47,736 nucleotides of DNA from Iodobacter sp. (lineage in GTDB: Bacteria > Pseudomonadota > Gammaproteobacteria > Burkholderiales > Chitinibacteraceae), in the NCBI RefSeq assembly GCF_025352645.1, contig NZ_JANXSO010000022.1, positions 1 to 47,736 of the forward strand, read 5' to 3'. Below the pieces are notes generated by a model. That model searched no databases. It was not told where the DNA came from and saw only the letters and a list, made by a program, of their open reading frames with translations. Both the position numbers and the translations under genes were made by a program. Each line of letters begins with the position of its first letter. Positions within the stretch are counted from its first letter, which is position 1. This document shows positions 1 to 7,674 of the stretch, in pieces.

Positions 1-156
1 AAGTCAGAGTTCTTCTACTTAGAAAAATTCACTAGTCTTGAGCAACTAGAGCAAGGCATCGTGGATTACATTCATTACTATAACCACGACCGAATCAAGT
101 TGAAGTTAAAAGGGCTGAGTCCTGTGCAATACAGAACCCAGACCTTGAGTACCTAG
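1..156 (+). pseudogene. IS3-family transposase OrfB, C-terminal end (window-truncated)
   Basis: The first 51 codons read in frame to a TAG stop and encode the last part of an IS3-family integrase-type transposase. The ending with YIHYYNHDRIK followed by GLSPVQYR is the characteristic C-terminus of the rve (DDE) domain in IS3/IS150-group OrfB. Only the 3' end lies in the window, so it cannot be said whether the element is intact upstream. It is followed by a terminal-repeat-like sequence and then directly by the end of the convergent methyltransferase gene. Confidence 0.85.
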
Positions 157-165
157 CTTTTATAC

Positions 166-190
166 TGTCCAACTAATTGGGGTCAGTTCA
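166..190 (+). repeat. Putative right terminal inverted repeat of the IS3-family element
   Basis: The sequence starting TGTCCAACTAATTGGGG and ending GTCAGTTCA lies 10 bases after the transposase stop, where IS3-family right ends are expected. The left end lies outside the window, so the match to a partner repeat cannot be shown. The core GGGGTCAG resembles the repeats at 43031-43715, possibly by chance. Confidence 0.5.
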
Positions 191-225
191 AGAGATGGGC
201 TTTTTTGATCACCAGACACGCAGAA

Positions 226-1494
226 TCAAACTTTTTGCATTACCGCTGCAAAAAACGCATCGGCCTGATGCAGGTGCGGGGATAGCTTGAAGTAAGGGCC
301 GGTTAGCTCGATTTCTACTTGCTCGGCTTTCAGCAGCTCCGGCGCATCCAGCAGTTTGAAGTCTGGATTGGCGCCGAGGAAGGCTTCGACAATGGCTTCG
401 TTTTCGGATGGCAAGAAGCTGCATGTGGCGTAAACCAAACGGCCTGCGGGCTTCACTAGGCGGGAAGCGGAAGCCAAGATACTGGTTTGCATGGCGTTCA
501 GTTCAGCCACGCTGGCTGGGTTTTGGCGGAATTTCAAGTCTGGGTTACGGCGTACTGTGCCCATGCCAGAGCAAGGCGCATCCACCAATACCGCGTCAAT
601 TTTGCCAACTAGACGTTTAATTTTTTGATCATTTTCGCTAGAAATCAGCTGCGCGTTAACGTTGGATAGACCAGATCTGGCCAAGCGTGGCTTGAAGTTA
701 TTCAGGCGCTTTTCTGATACATCAAAGGCGTACAAGCGGCCACTAGAATTCATCATCGCGCCCAGTAGCAGGGTTTTACCACCGGCGCCGGCGCAGAAAT
801 CCACCACCATCTGGCCGCGTTTTGCGCCAGTGAGCAGGCCCAAGAGCTGGCTGCCTTCGTCTTGTACTTCTACACGGCCTTCGGTAAAGGCGCGGTATTT
901 ATTGATGGCAGGCTTGCCCGTTACACGCAGGCCCCAAGGTGAATATGGCGTTGGCGTGGTATCAATTCCACCCACGTCTTTTAGTTCGGCAGCGACTTGT
1001 TCGCGTTTGGCTTTTAAGCTATTTACACGCAGATCCAGTGCCGCAGCGCCTTGCAGGCCCGCGCCAAGCGCTAGGATATCGGCATCACTCATGCCACCAG
1101 CGATTAAATCTGCCACCACCCATTCCGGCAAATCGGCACGCACATAGACCGGTGCTTCAGCTAGTTTTTTGCTTTTGCATAGGGCAAAGGTGTCTTTTTC
1201 GGTATCTGGAAACCAATCGCCGCATTCGCGCAGATTACGACGCTCCACCACCACTAAATAAGCCGTGAGTAGGCTACGTGCATTGCTCGGGCCACCCAAA
1301 ACCCACTCTAGGCGGATTTTATTGCGCAAAATGCCGTAAACGCACTCGGCAATCATATGGCGATCTTGGCCGCCCAGATTGGGGTTGCTGCGAAAGAAAC
1401 GCGACATGGTGGCATCGGATGGGGCGGCAAAAACCAACATTTCAGATAGAACAGAAATGGTGGCGTGGTATCGGTTATTGTTTAAAGCAATCAT
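226..1494 (-). CDS. RsmB/NOP-family rRNA (cytosine-C5) methyltransferase
   Basis: A 422-aa SAM-dependent RNA methyltransferase, predicted to make m5C in 16S rRNA. The first ~150 residues look like the NusB-like RNA-binding region of RsmB (DRHMIAECVYGILRN). The catalytic domain carries the SAM-binding VDFCAGAGGKTLLL loop, the motif IV DAPCSGMGTVRRNPD with the PC dipeptide, and the motif VI ATCS with the second cysteine. Length matches RsmB (about 430 aa). The ATG start lies 5 bases after the DUF3108 stop, so the two are probably co-transcribed with purN and purM. Whether this is RsmB itself or a paralogue cannot be decided without a tree, so no symbol is given. Confidence 0.9.
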   Translation of the reverse strand: MIALNNNRYHATISVLSEMLVFAAPSDATMSRFFRSNPNLGGQDRHMIAECVYGILRNKIRLEWVLGGPSNARSLLTAYLVVVERRNLRECGDWFPDTEKDTFALCKSKKLAEAPVYVRADLPEWVVADLIAGGMSDADILALGAGLQGAAALDLRVNSLKAKREQVAAELKDVGGIDTTPTPYSPWGLRVTGKPAINKYRAFTEGRVEVQDEGSQLLGLLTGAKRGQMVVDFCAGAGGKTLLLGAMMNSSGRLYAFDVSEKRLNNFKPRLARSGLSNVNAQLISSENDQKIKRLVGKIDAVLVDAPCSGMGTVRRNPDLKFRQNPASVAELNAMQTSILASASRLVKPAGRLVYATCSFLPSENEAIVEAFLGANPDFKLLDAPELLKAEQVEIELTGPYFKLSPHLHQADAFFAAVMQKV

Positions 1495-1499
1495 GTCTT

Positions 1500-2654
1500 T
1501 TATCTTCGCATCATGCGGTTAGAGTTGGCGTTACGGCTGCTGCTTGGGGGTTCCAACACCATTTCGCCATTAATTTTGATATCGTTGGCCCAGATATCGA
1601 AGCTACCTTCGCTACCTAGCGATAATGTCATCCGTACGGGCATGTTATGCCACTGTGGCGCTAGCCAGAAATCAAACGTTCGGTCCTCAAAGCGCCCGCG
1701 CAGCAAAATGGCTTCGATCTGTCGATCACCAAGATGCAAGCTGGCTTGGCCGCTGATTTCAAACGGCACGTCTTTATAAATTTTGCGGCCACTGGCAATG
1801 GTGAAAGTAAAGTCTTTCATTTTTGCGCCTTGCAGGGCCAGTTGAAAAGCAGCAGAAAAAATATCCTGATCGCCTGTTTTTAGTGCTTCAAGCTTACTAC
1901 TACCACCGTCATTTAGCGTGACTTGCTTGGCCTTCCAATCAAATAGAGCCTCATTAATCATTTTTCCGTCACGATAATCAGCAAAGCGTTGTGGGATGAC
2001 CCCCTCGGGGCCAACCTCTCCATTGCTAATAAATTCGCGCGATTTAGAAAACAAAGCGCCACGCAACTTCAAAGCATAGTGCCCAGCTTCAGCTTTCCAA
2101 CTCATACGGATCGGAAAGATCCCATAAGCATAGGTAATTTCTACCTGCGCCGGATAGCTTTGCTCCGACATCAAGGGGCTTTCTTTTAATGGCGGCAATG
2201 TTGATTCAGGCTGCGAGTCCACAATGACTTGCGCTACTTGCGAAGCCACCTCAGGCACACTGCTTGCCACAGCCACTACAGGTTTTGCCACTACCGCACT
2301 GGCTGCGCTAGCCGGTTCAGAAGCTTTTGCCACGGACACCGCACTCGCAACCATTTTCACTTTGGCTTTAGGTTGCGCCTTAGGTGGAACCAGTACAATG
2401 GGCTGCGGTTTTTGCCCTGTTTGCAAATACACTACATGGTTTTCAACGGGCTTAACCCCAGCCAGCCCTGCCGGTTTACTGCTGGTGGCATCTTCAATCG
2501 CGCTTAATTTTTGCGTGACTTTTTTAAGCTCGCTCTCTGTAAAAGGCTTTTGCGTGACCCAAGCATAAATTTGCTCGTTAAAAATCCAGCCCAAATGCAA
2601 TAGCATCGACAACAGCGCGGCCACACTCAGTATTAAGCCCGGCCAGCGCCCCAT
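1500..2654 (-). CDS. DUF3108 domain protein, membrane-anchored
   Basis: 384 aa. An N-terminal hydrophobic segment (about residues 5-25) anchors the protein. An Ala/Val/Pro/Lys-rich linker follows (about 60-150), then a C-terminal beta-rich domain of the DUF3108 type found beside purN in many betaproteobacteria. The function is unknown; the topology suggests a periplasmic domain. The start is ambiguous: GTG at 2657 and ATG at 2654 are consecutive. The ATG overlaps the purN stop by one base (TGATG), implying translational coupling. Confidence 0.7.
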   Translation of the reverse strand: MGRWPGLILSVAALLSMLLHLGWIFNEQIYAWVTQKPFTESELKKVTQKLSAIEDATSSKPAGLAGVKPVENHVVYLQTGQKPQPIVLVPPKAQPKAKVKMVASAVSVAKASEPASAASAVVAKPVVAVASSVPEVASQVAQVIVDSQPESTLPPLKESPLMSEQSYPAQVEITYAYGIFPIRMSWKAEAGHYALKLRGALFSKSREFISNGEVGPEGVIPQRFADYRDGKMINEALFDWKAKQVTLNDGGSSKLEALKTGDQDIFSAAFQLALQGAKMKDFTFTIASGRKIYKDVPFEISGQASLHLGDRQIEAILLRGRFEDRTFDFWLAPQWHNMPVRMTLSLGSEGSFDIWANDIKINGEMVLEPPSSSRNANSNRMMRR

Positions 2655-3289
2655 CACAACACCGGCGGGGAAATCAAAACAGCGGCAGGACTATGGCTGG
2701 CTACACGCACCTTACCATCCACAATGCTTAGTTTATCTTCAACAAACCAGCGTACTGCCTGCGGGTAAATAAGATGCTCTTGCACCAGCATTCTGCCGGA
2801 TAAACTCTCTACGCTATCATCATCAAGCACAGCCAAAGCGGCTTGCAAAATGATAGGGCCATGATCTAGCTCGGCAGTCACAAAATGTACGGTACAACCC
2901 GCCACTTTTACGCCATCAGCCAAGGCCCGTGCGTGCGTGTTTAAGCCGGTATAAGCAGGCAAAAGTGATGGATGAATATTGATGAGACGGCCCGCATAAT
3001 GATTTACAAAATCAGCCGTTAAGATGCGCATAAAGCCCGCCAGCACGATCAGATCTGGCGCATAGCCATCGATCAGCGCAGCTAGGGCCGTATCAAAAGC
3101 CTCTCGCCCAGCGTAGAGCTTATGATCCAGTACGGCGGTGGCAATGCCACGCTCTGCGGCCCACACCAAGCCTGCGGCATCGGGGCGGTTGGCAATCACA
3201 GCGCAGATATTTGCACCTGTGATTTGCGCATTCACAATGGCTTGCATATTGCTGCCACGGCCAGAAATCAAAATAACAATATTTTTCAT
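2654..3289 (-). CDS. purN: Phosphoribosylglycinamide formyltransferase
   Basis: 211 aa. It transfers the formyl group of 10-formyl-THF to GAR in de novo purine synthesis. The N-terminus MKNIVILISGRGSNMQAIV is the family phosphate-binding start. Later come GFMRIL, the formyl-transfer signature NIHPSLLPAYTGLNTH with its catalytic Asn and His, and CTVHFVTAELDHGPII with the conserved Asp. An upstream in-frame extension to 3412 exists but runs through repeat DNA. The ATG at 3289 gives the canonical N-terminus and length. It sits downstream of purM, the usual purMN order, but 123 bases of palindromic sequence separate them. Confidence 0.95.
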   Translation of the reverse strand: MKNIVILISGRGSNMQAIVNAQITGANICAVIANRPDAAGLVWAAERGIATAVLDHKLYAGREAFDTALAALIDGYAPDLIVLAGFMRILTADFVNHYAGRLINIHPSLLPAYTGLNTHARALADGVKVAGCTVHFVTAELDHGPIILQAALAVLDDDSVESLSGRMLVQEHLIYPQAVRWFVEDKLSIVDGKVRVASHSPAAVLISPPVL

Positions 3290-3290
3290 A

Positions 3291-3330
3291 AGTCTCAAAA
3301 GCGAAAGGGCGAGGTAAGAGCCCTCGCCCT
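3291..3330 (-). terminator. Hairpin with T-rich tail between purM and purN
   Basis: On the minus strand a 9-bp GC-rich stem (AGGGCGAGG 3306-3314 with CCTCGCCCT 3322-3330) is followed by TTTCGCTTTT, ending just before the purN start. It could attenuate purM readthrough into purN or be an extra repeat unit. The T tract is interrupted, so intrinsic termination is uncertain. Confidence 0.4.
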
Positions 3331-3382
3331 GTATTGTAGGGAGGGCACGCCTTTGTGCCCACGCGTGCTGATATAAACACGC

Positions 3383-3402
3383 GGGTACGGCATGCCGTAC
3401 CC
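3383..3402. repeat. GGGTACGGCATGCCGTACCC palindrome, purM-purN gap
   Basis: A perfect 20-bp palindrome followed by CTACAACC. It belongs to the same family as the copies at 31424, 31875, 31919 and 31963. Neighbouring 3331-3382 also holds small inverted repeats (GGGCAC/GTGCCC and GCGTG/CACGC), so the whole gap looks like a mosaic of palindromic elements. Confidence 0.75.
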
Positions 3403-3412
3403 CTACAACCAT

Positions 3413-4450
3413 TTATGCAACTTGCGTTTGGTGCTCATCACCCACGCGGGCACGAATCGTACCGAGTGTGTAAACGGTTTCACCTTCGGCTTCAAGCAGG
3501 GCAATCGCGGCGGCAGCTTGATCTGCAGCCATAATCACCACCATGCCTACGCCACAGTTAAAGGTGCGGTACATTTCTTGCGCGTCCACATTGCCTTCTT
3601 TTTGCAGCCATTGGAATAACTTAGGCATGGTCCAAGATTGAGCATCGATAGCCGCAACCACATTGCTTGGCAATACACGAGGCACGTTTTCGCTGATACC
3701 ACCACCCGTGATATGCGCCATCCCTTTGACGGTCATCGCTTGCATAAGTTTCAGCAGCGGTTTGACATAAATACGGGTTGGAGCCATCACCACATCAGCC
3801 AAGCTTTTGCCGCCTTCAAATTCTGCAGCGTAATCCGCTTCAGCAAGGTGCATAATTTTACGCACCAAGCTGTAACCATTGGAATGCGCGCCATTCGATG
3901 CCAAACCAAGTACCACATCACCCGGCACGATATCGTCGCCCGTAATGATTTTGCTTTTCTCTACCACGCCAACCGCAAAGCCAGCCAGATCGTATTCGCC
4001 CGCAGGGTACATACCAGGCATTTCGGCCGTTTCACCACCGATCAGTGCACAACCTGCCTGCTCACAACCAAAGGCGATACCACGAATCACTTCAGTTGCA
4101 TTTGGCACATCTAGCTTGCCGCAGGCAAAGTAATCAAGGAAGAACAATGGCTCGGCACCCTGTACCAAGATATCGTTCACGCTCATCGCAACCAGATCAA
4201 TACCGACTGTATCGTGGCGATTTAGCTCGAAAGCGAGCTTGAGTTTAGTACCAACACCGTCGGTGCCGGACACCAAAACAGGCTCTTGGTATTTTTTACT
4301 GATTTCGACTAAACCGCCGAAACCGCCAATACCACTCAGCACCTCTGGGCGCATGGTACGCTTGGCGTAGGGCTTAATATTTTCAACCAACTGATCGCCG
4401 GCATCGATATCGACACCCGCATCGCGGTAGCTCAAGCTTTGATTGGTCAT
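3413..4450 (-). CDS. purM: Phosphoribosylformylglycinamidine cyclo-ligase (AIR synthetase)
   Basis: 345 aa. It performs the ATP-dependent ring closure of FGAM to AIR in purine synthesis. Family features seen are [14 protein letters not shown] at the N-terminus, [22 protein letters not shown] (ATP/Mg site), [30 protein letters not shown], and [16 protein letters not shown] near the C-terminus. An in-frame extension upstream to 4636 is ignored because ATG 4450 gives the standard length and N-terminus. It is divergent from hda, with 184 bases between the two starts. Confidence 0.96.
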   Translation of the reverse strand: MTNQSLSYRDAGVDIDAGDQLVENIKPYAKRTMRPEVLSGIGGFGGLVEISKKYQEPVLVSGTDGVGTKLKLAFELNRHDTVGIDLVAMSVNDILVQGAEPLFFLDYFACGKLDVPNATEVIRGIAFGCEQAGCALIGGETAEMPGMYPAGEYDLAGFAVGVVEKSKIITGDDIVPGDVVLGLASNGAHSNGYSLVRKIMHLAEADYAAEFEGGKSLADVVMAPTRIYVKPLLKLMQAMTVKGMAHITGGGISENVPRVLPSNVVAAIDAQSWTMPKLFQWLQKEGNVDAQEMYRTFNCGVGMVVIMAADQAAAAIALLEAEGETVYTLGTIRARVGDEHQTQVA

Positions 4451-4634
4451 GCAAGGCCTCGTGAAACTGGCAGCGCCACTAGTGGCTTCTGCGCTAGAAT
4501 GGCGAACATTCGTTATATTAGTGCAGATGAGTGTCCCTAAAAGGGATAGCACCTGCTGCAAAGCAAAGCATTTTATCGCATCTTGTGAAAAAACACCCGC
4601 ACGCTCGTCATCGACCCAATGGAGCCCCTCCCGC

Positions 4635-5342
4635 ATGAAGCAACTCGTGCTGGACTTACAACTGCCAGCCCCGCCCTCTTTTGAGAACTTTATTCGAGGC
4701 GAAAACGCCGAGCTACTCTACCAACTTGGTTGCTGGAGCCTTGGTGAGGGAGACGTGCGTTTTCTCTATCTGTGGGGAGAACGCGGCAGTGGCAAGAGCC
4801 ACTTACTCGCCGCCGCGCGCGCCATGCTGCCCGCTGGCGCTCAAATCTTTTTTACCGATGCCGCCTACGACGCGCTGCCTAGCTCGCTGCCGCAAGAAGC
4901 CTCCCTGATCGTCGATAATGTTGAAGCGCTTAGCCGCGATGAGCAGATTCGCTTATTTGATCACTTTAATACGCTGAAAGATGGCGGTGGACTGCTGCTG
5001 GCTGCTGGCTCTAAACCGCCCATGCTGCTGCTACTTAGACCAGATTTAAGCACACGTTTAGGCTGGGGCTTGGTGTATCAACTTAAACCTCTATCTGATC
5101 CTGAAAAAGCCGACGCCCTTAAGCGCCGCGCCTTTAGCTTAGGTTTTGAGCTAAGCGATGATCTAGCCGATTATCTACTACGCCACGCTTCACGCGATTT
5201 ACCCACGCTGTATCAGCATCTGGATATCGCCAATCATCTTTCCCTAACCGAAAAACGGCCAGTGACCGCGTCTTTACTTAGGGAAGTGATTCGAGGAATT
5301 AGCAAACCCGAGCTGGGGGAAAGCTCGGATTTCTTTAGGTAA
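4635..5342 (+). CDS. hda: DnaA regulatory inactivator Hda
   Basis: 235 aa. A DnaA-like AAA+ protein that, with the beta clamp, promotes ATP hydrolysis by DnaA to prevent re-initiation. The N-terminal [11 protein letters not shown] contains the QLVLDL-type clamp-binding peptide, which fixes the start at ATG 4635. Next are a Walker [12 protein letters not shown], a Walker B-like LIVDNVEAL, and the C-terminal AAA+ lid with [13 protein letters not shown]. The length matches Hda (~230 aa), and there is no DnaA DNA-binding domain IV. The longer reading frame from 4443 covers the promoter region and is not supported. Confidence 0.92.
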   Translation: MKQLVLDLQLPAPPSFENFIRGENAELLYQLGCWSLGEGDVRFLYLWGERGSGKSHLLAAARAMLPAGAQIFFTDAAYDALPSSLPQEASLIVDNVEALSRDEQIRLFDHFNTLKDGGGLLLAAGSKPPMLLLLRPDLSTRLGWGLVYQLKPLSDPEKADALKRRAFSLGFELSDDLADYLLRHASRDLPTLYQHLDIANHLSLTEKRPVTASLLREVIRGISKPELGESSDFFR

Positions 5343-5448
5343 AAAAATAAATTTAAGTTTTTTACGGAGAATGTTGAGGGAGTGAGGCGCGCTGCGCTGC
5401 GAGAGCATCCTACGAGACTACGTAACATCAGTTAGGCAGGAACACAAC

Positions 5449-6108
5449 TCAGGGTAATAGCCGTATACCGATACTTGCTCTTGTACCCGCATATGGGGCC
5501 CCCCAGCAATCAACGGTGGGAGTATAGACAGTGGTACTTCTTACCACCGTTCCAGCTGCAGTGACTAAATTGCCGTTGTCCCCGTTATCTATCAGTCTAT
5601 CCAAAGCACATACCATGCGAGAGTCGGCAATTGCTGCCGCTCCCGTTACGGGTACTCCGGCCGCAGTGAATGACAAATAATTAGTCCCTGCAGGAGGGAA
5701 AAAGGCGGAAGTAGAAACAGAAACACTCCAAGGCGCACCAAATGGCGACTGAACATCCGCAGCAGTCAATAAACCCGAGTTTTGCAGTTGAATCAACGCC
5801 GAACCTGCCTCGGCTACCGTATCCAATATGCCATTTTTCGCCCCTGCGCATGGAGTAAAAGGCCCTAAGGCTTGAAGAGCAGCACAGCCATCCCCCGGAT
5901 AGGCCCCGTACCTTTCAAAGTAAATATTAAACGCGGCCTGCACCTTATTATATTGGGCAGCCATACTCTTCACCTTCGCCCCATCAATCAAATCCTTGCC
6001 TTTAAACGCCATCCCTAAAATCAAGCCAATAATCACCAGCACAATGGCTAGCTCGACCAAGGTAAAGCCTGTTTGCTTAGCCTGACCCTCGCATTGCTTT
6101 ATTCTCAT
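5449..6108 (-). CDS. Type IV prepilin-like protein (pseudopilin or major pilin candidate)
   Basis: 219 aa. After a short leader (MRIKQCEGQAKQTG) comes the prepilin peptidase site G|FTLVELAIVLVIIGLILG with Glu at mature position +5 and the hydrophobic assembly helix. The rest is a Gly/Ala/Thr-rich globular domain with several cysteines. The start at ATG 6108 is chosen because GAAGGAG lies 6-8 bases upstream; the frame is open back to 6162. It is isolated from the msh genes by the DciA-like gene, the M23 peptidase and secA, but shares their strand. It may be the major pilin subunit otherwise missing from the MSHA-like cluster. Confidence 0.85.
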   Translation of the reverse strand: MRIKQCEGQAKQTGFTLVELAIVLVIIGLILGMAFKGKDLIDGAKVKSMAAQYNKVQAAFNIYFERYGAYPGDGCAALQALGPFTPCAGAKNGILDTVAEAGSALIQLQNSGLLTAADVQSPFGAPWSVSVSTSAFFPPAGTNYLSFTAAGVPVTGAAAIADSRMVCALDRLIDNGDNGNLVTAAGTVVRSTTVYTPTVDCWGAPYAGTRASIGIRLLP

Positions 6109-6206
6109 CGCCCAGCTCCTTCGTAGATTTAGTCTCATGTGGCATGAAATCCATAAAAGCATTAGATTACAGGGCCTTACAGCATTTATAGACCAAATCC
6201 ACGGGG

Positions 6207-6647
6207 TCAGCTGTCTTTAGGTGCATGTCGGTTTAATAATGACGTAATTGCCTCCCTTAAAGGCCCATCCTCCAAATTGGCAGATAGCTCAGAAAAAGCC
6301 ACGCAAGCACCCGCTTTTAAATGTAAGTCTTTGCTTCGAATGGCCTTTGTGCTTTGCAGGCCAACTTGCACCTTGGGCAAGATTGCGGTAGCTTTCCACC
6401 CGCCGACTTGCAGTGCGGCCAAAATCTGTGGCGCTAATTGACGCACCCTTGATGCAGCAGCACTGCCACTCACACCAATTAAAATAGTATCGCCGGACCA
6501 AGCCACTCCAAGGCAATGACTCGCCATCGCTGGCGGTAGCACACCCCGCACTTGGGCTAAAACGCTCGCCAAATCGTCCACCTGATGCATCAGGCTGGCG
6601 AGCTGTCGGTCATTGCCGACCTGCTTTAGAGTGGTTTTTTTCAGCAT
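6207..6647 (-). CDS. DUF721/DciA-family protein
   Basis: 146 aa. Resembles the DUF721 family, whose member DciA helps load the replicative helicase in bacteria without DnaC. The visible family pattern is VLPPAMASHCLGVAWSGDTI followed by a short alpha/beta core ending in AILPKVQVGL. An upstream in-frame TTG at 6662 would add five residues; neither start has a good ribosome site. It is divergent from the M23 peptidase (27 bases between starts). A DUF721 gene next to secA and an M23 peptidase is, as I recall, common in Neisseriales. The assignment rests on weak similarity and context. Confidence 0.65.
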   Translation of the reverse strand: MLKKTTLKQVGNDRQLASLMHQVDDLASVLAQVRGVLPPAMASHCLGVAWSGDTILIGVSGSAAASRVRQLAPQILAALQVGGWKATAILPKVQVGLQSTKAIRSKDLHLKAGACVAFSELSANLEDGPLREAITSLLNRHAPKDS

Positions 6648-6674
6648 TAAGATGGTTCGCAAAGGTTAAATTCA

Positions 6675-7574
6675 ATGAATATCATTGTGATGTCTAATCG
6701 GCTAGGCAAAGCGGTTTCGCTCGATAGCCGACAAATTATATGTCTAGCCCTGCTTATGCTTTTGCTAGTGGCATCGATCGCTTTCGCCTTGGGCTCGCTG
6801 ATCAAACCCAGCTCTAATCAAGCCTTATGGCGATTAATGCCGGGTAACAATAACACCCGCCAGACTGAAATCGACGCACTCGCCATTCGTGTGGGCGAGC
6901 TGCAAGCCAAATTACTGCGTTTAGATGGCCTAGCCAGCCAAGTTGGCAATAAAACCGGCATTGATATCAAGCCGTTTTTATCCAACCAACCCGTGCCACG
7001 GGGCGGGATACAACACACTGGCACACCGTTAACGGCCGCAACCCTTGGCCGTGAAATTGATGCGGCGAGCAGCAGTTTAAATGCAAGGCTGGATCAGCTC
7101 GCTTTAGCAGAAAGCATCTTACTGCAGCCAAAAGCATGGCAACTCCCTTCCAAAGCCCCGCTGAATGTAGGATTACAATCCTCTAGCTTTGGCAAAAGGA
7201 TAGACCCCTTTAACGGCAACCAAGTCTTTCATGAAGGAATCGATTTTGTGGGGGAAACTGGCACGCCCATTATGGCTGCAGCCAGTGGTAAAGTCAGCTT
7301 TGCGGCCTTCCACCCCCAATATGGTAATATGGTTGACTTAGATCATGGCAACGGAATCACCAGCCGCTATGCTCATGCATCCAAATTGGACGTAAAAGTA
7401 GGTGAGCAAATCAACGCTGGCCAGACCATTGCCTTACTAGGAAGCACAGGGCGCTCAACGGGGCCACATCTGCATTTTGAGATTCGCTATAAGGGAATTG
7501 CACAAAACCCTTTACGCTTTATTGGCCCTGCAAACAAAATGATTAACTTTGCTGAGATAAAATCTGGCGATTGA
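6675..7574 (+). CDS. M23-family metallopeptidase (LytM domain), membrane-anchored
   Basis: 299 aa. An N-terminal membrane segment lies at about 20-43, followed by a helical linker containing EIDALAIRVGELQAKL. The C-terminal LytM/M23 domain spans about 165-285. Zinc-ligand motifs are present: HEGIDF (His186, Asp190) and HLHFE (His265, His267), together with RYAHASKL and GRSTGPHLHF, so the enzyme should be active. It probably cleaves peptidoglycan cross-links in the periplasm. It lies 100 bases upstream of secA on the same strand. Confidence 0.9.
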   Translation: MNIIVMSNRLGKAVSLDSRQIICLALLMLLLVASIAFALGSLIKPSSNQALWRLMPGNNNTRQTEIDALAIRVGELQAKLLRLDGLASQVGNKTGIDIKPFLSNQPVPRGGIQHTGTPLTAATLGREIDAASSSLNARLDQLALAESILLQPKAWQLPSKAPLNVGLQSSSFGKRIDPFNGNQVFHEGIDFVGETGTPIMAAASGKVSFAAFHPQYGNMVDLDHGNGITSRYAHASKLDVKVGEQINAGQTIALLGSTGRSTGPHLHFEIRYKGIAQNPLRFIGPANKMINFAEIKSGD

Positions 7575-7604
7575 TCTTGAATTTTAATTGAAATGGTCGC
7601 ATAT

Positions 7605-7630
7605 ACGGCGGATTAGGATGTTCTAACCGC
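7605..7630 (+). other. Small hairpin in the secA leader
   Basis: CGGCGG and CCGCCG flank about 14 bases in the 100-base gap between the M23 peptidase and secA. There is no T tract, so it is not an intrinsic terminator. It may be a leader structure of secA. No SecM-like arrest peptide was found upstream. Confidence 0.3.
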
Positions 7631-7674
7631 CGTTGTCACACTAACCGGGCCTTGCCCATTGCTGGTAGCTTTAG

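Noticed and set aside
3638-4133. Plus-strand open frames of 158 and 84 codons opposite purM
   Set aside because: They lie fully antisense to a strongly conserved gene, have no ribosome site, and show no family pattern.
5338-5448. A/T-only hairpin and GC-rich words after hda as a terminator
   Set aside because: The pairing is only A-T with no GC stem, and the CGCGCTGCGCTGCG run does not form a stem followed by T. No call was made.
7575-7674. SecM-like arrest peptide upstream of secA
   Set aside because: The 100-base gap has no translated ORF with an arrest motif; the gene upstream is a complete M23 peptidase.
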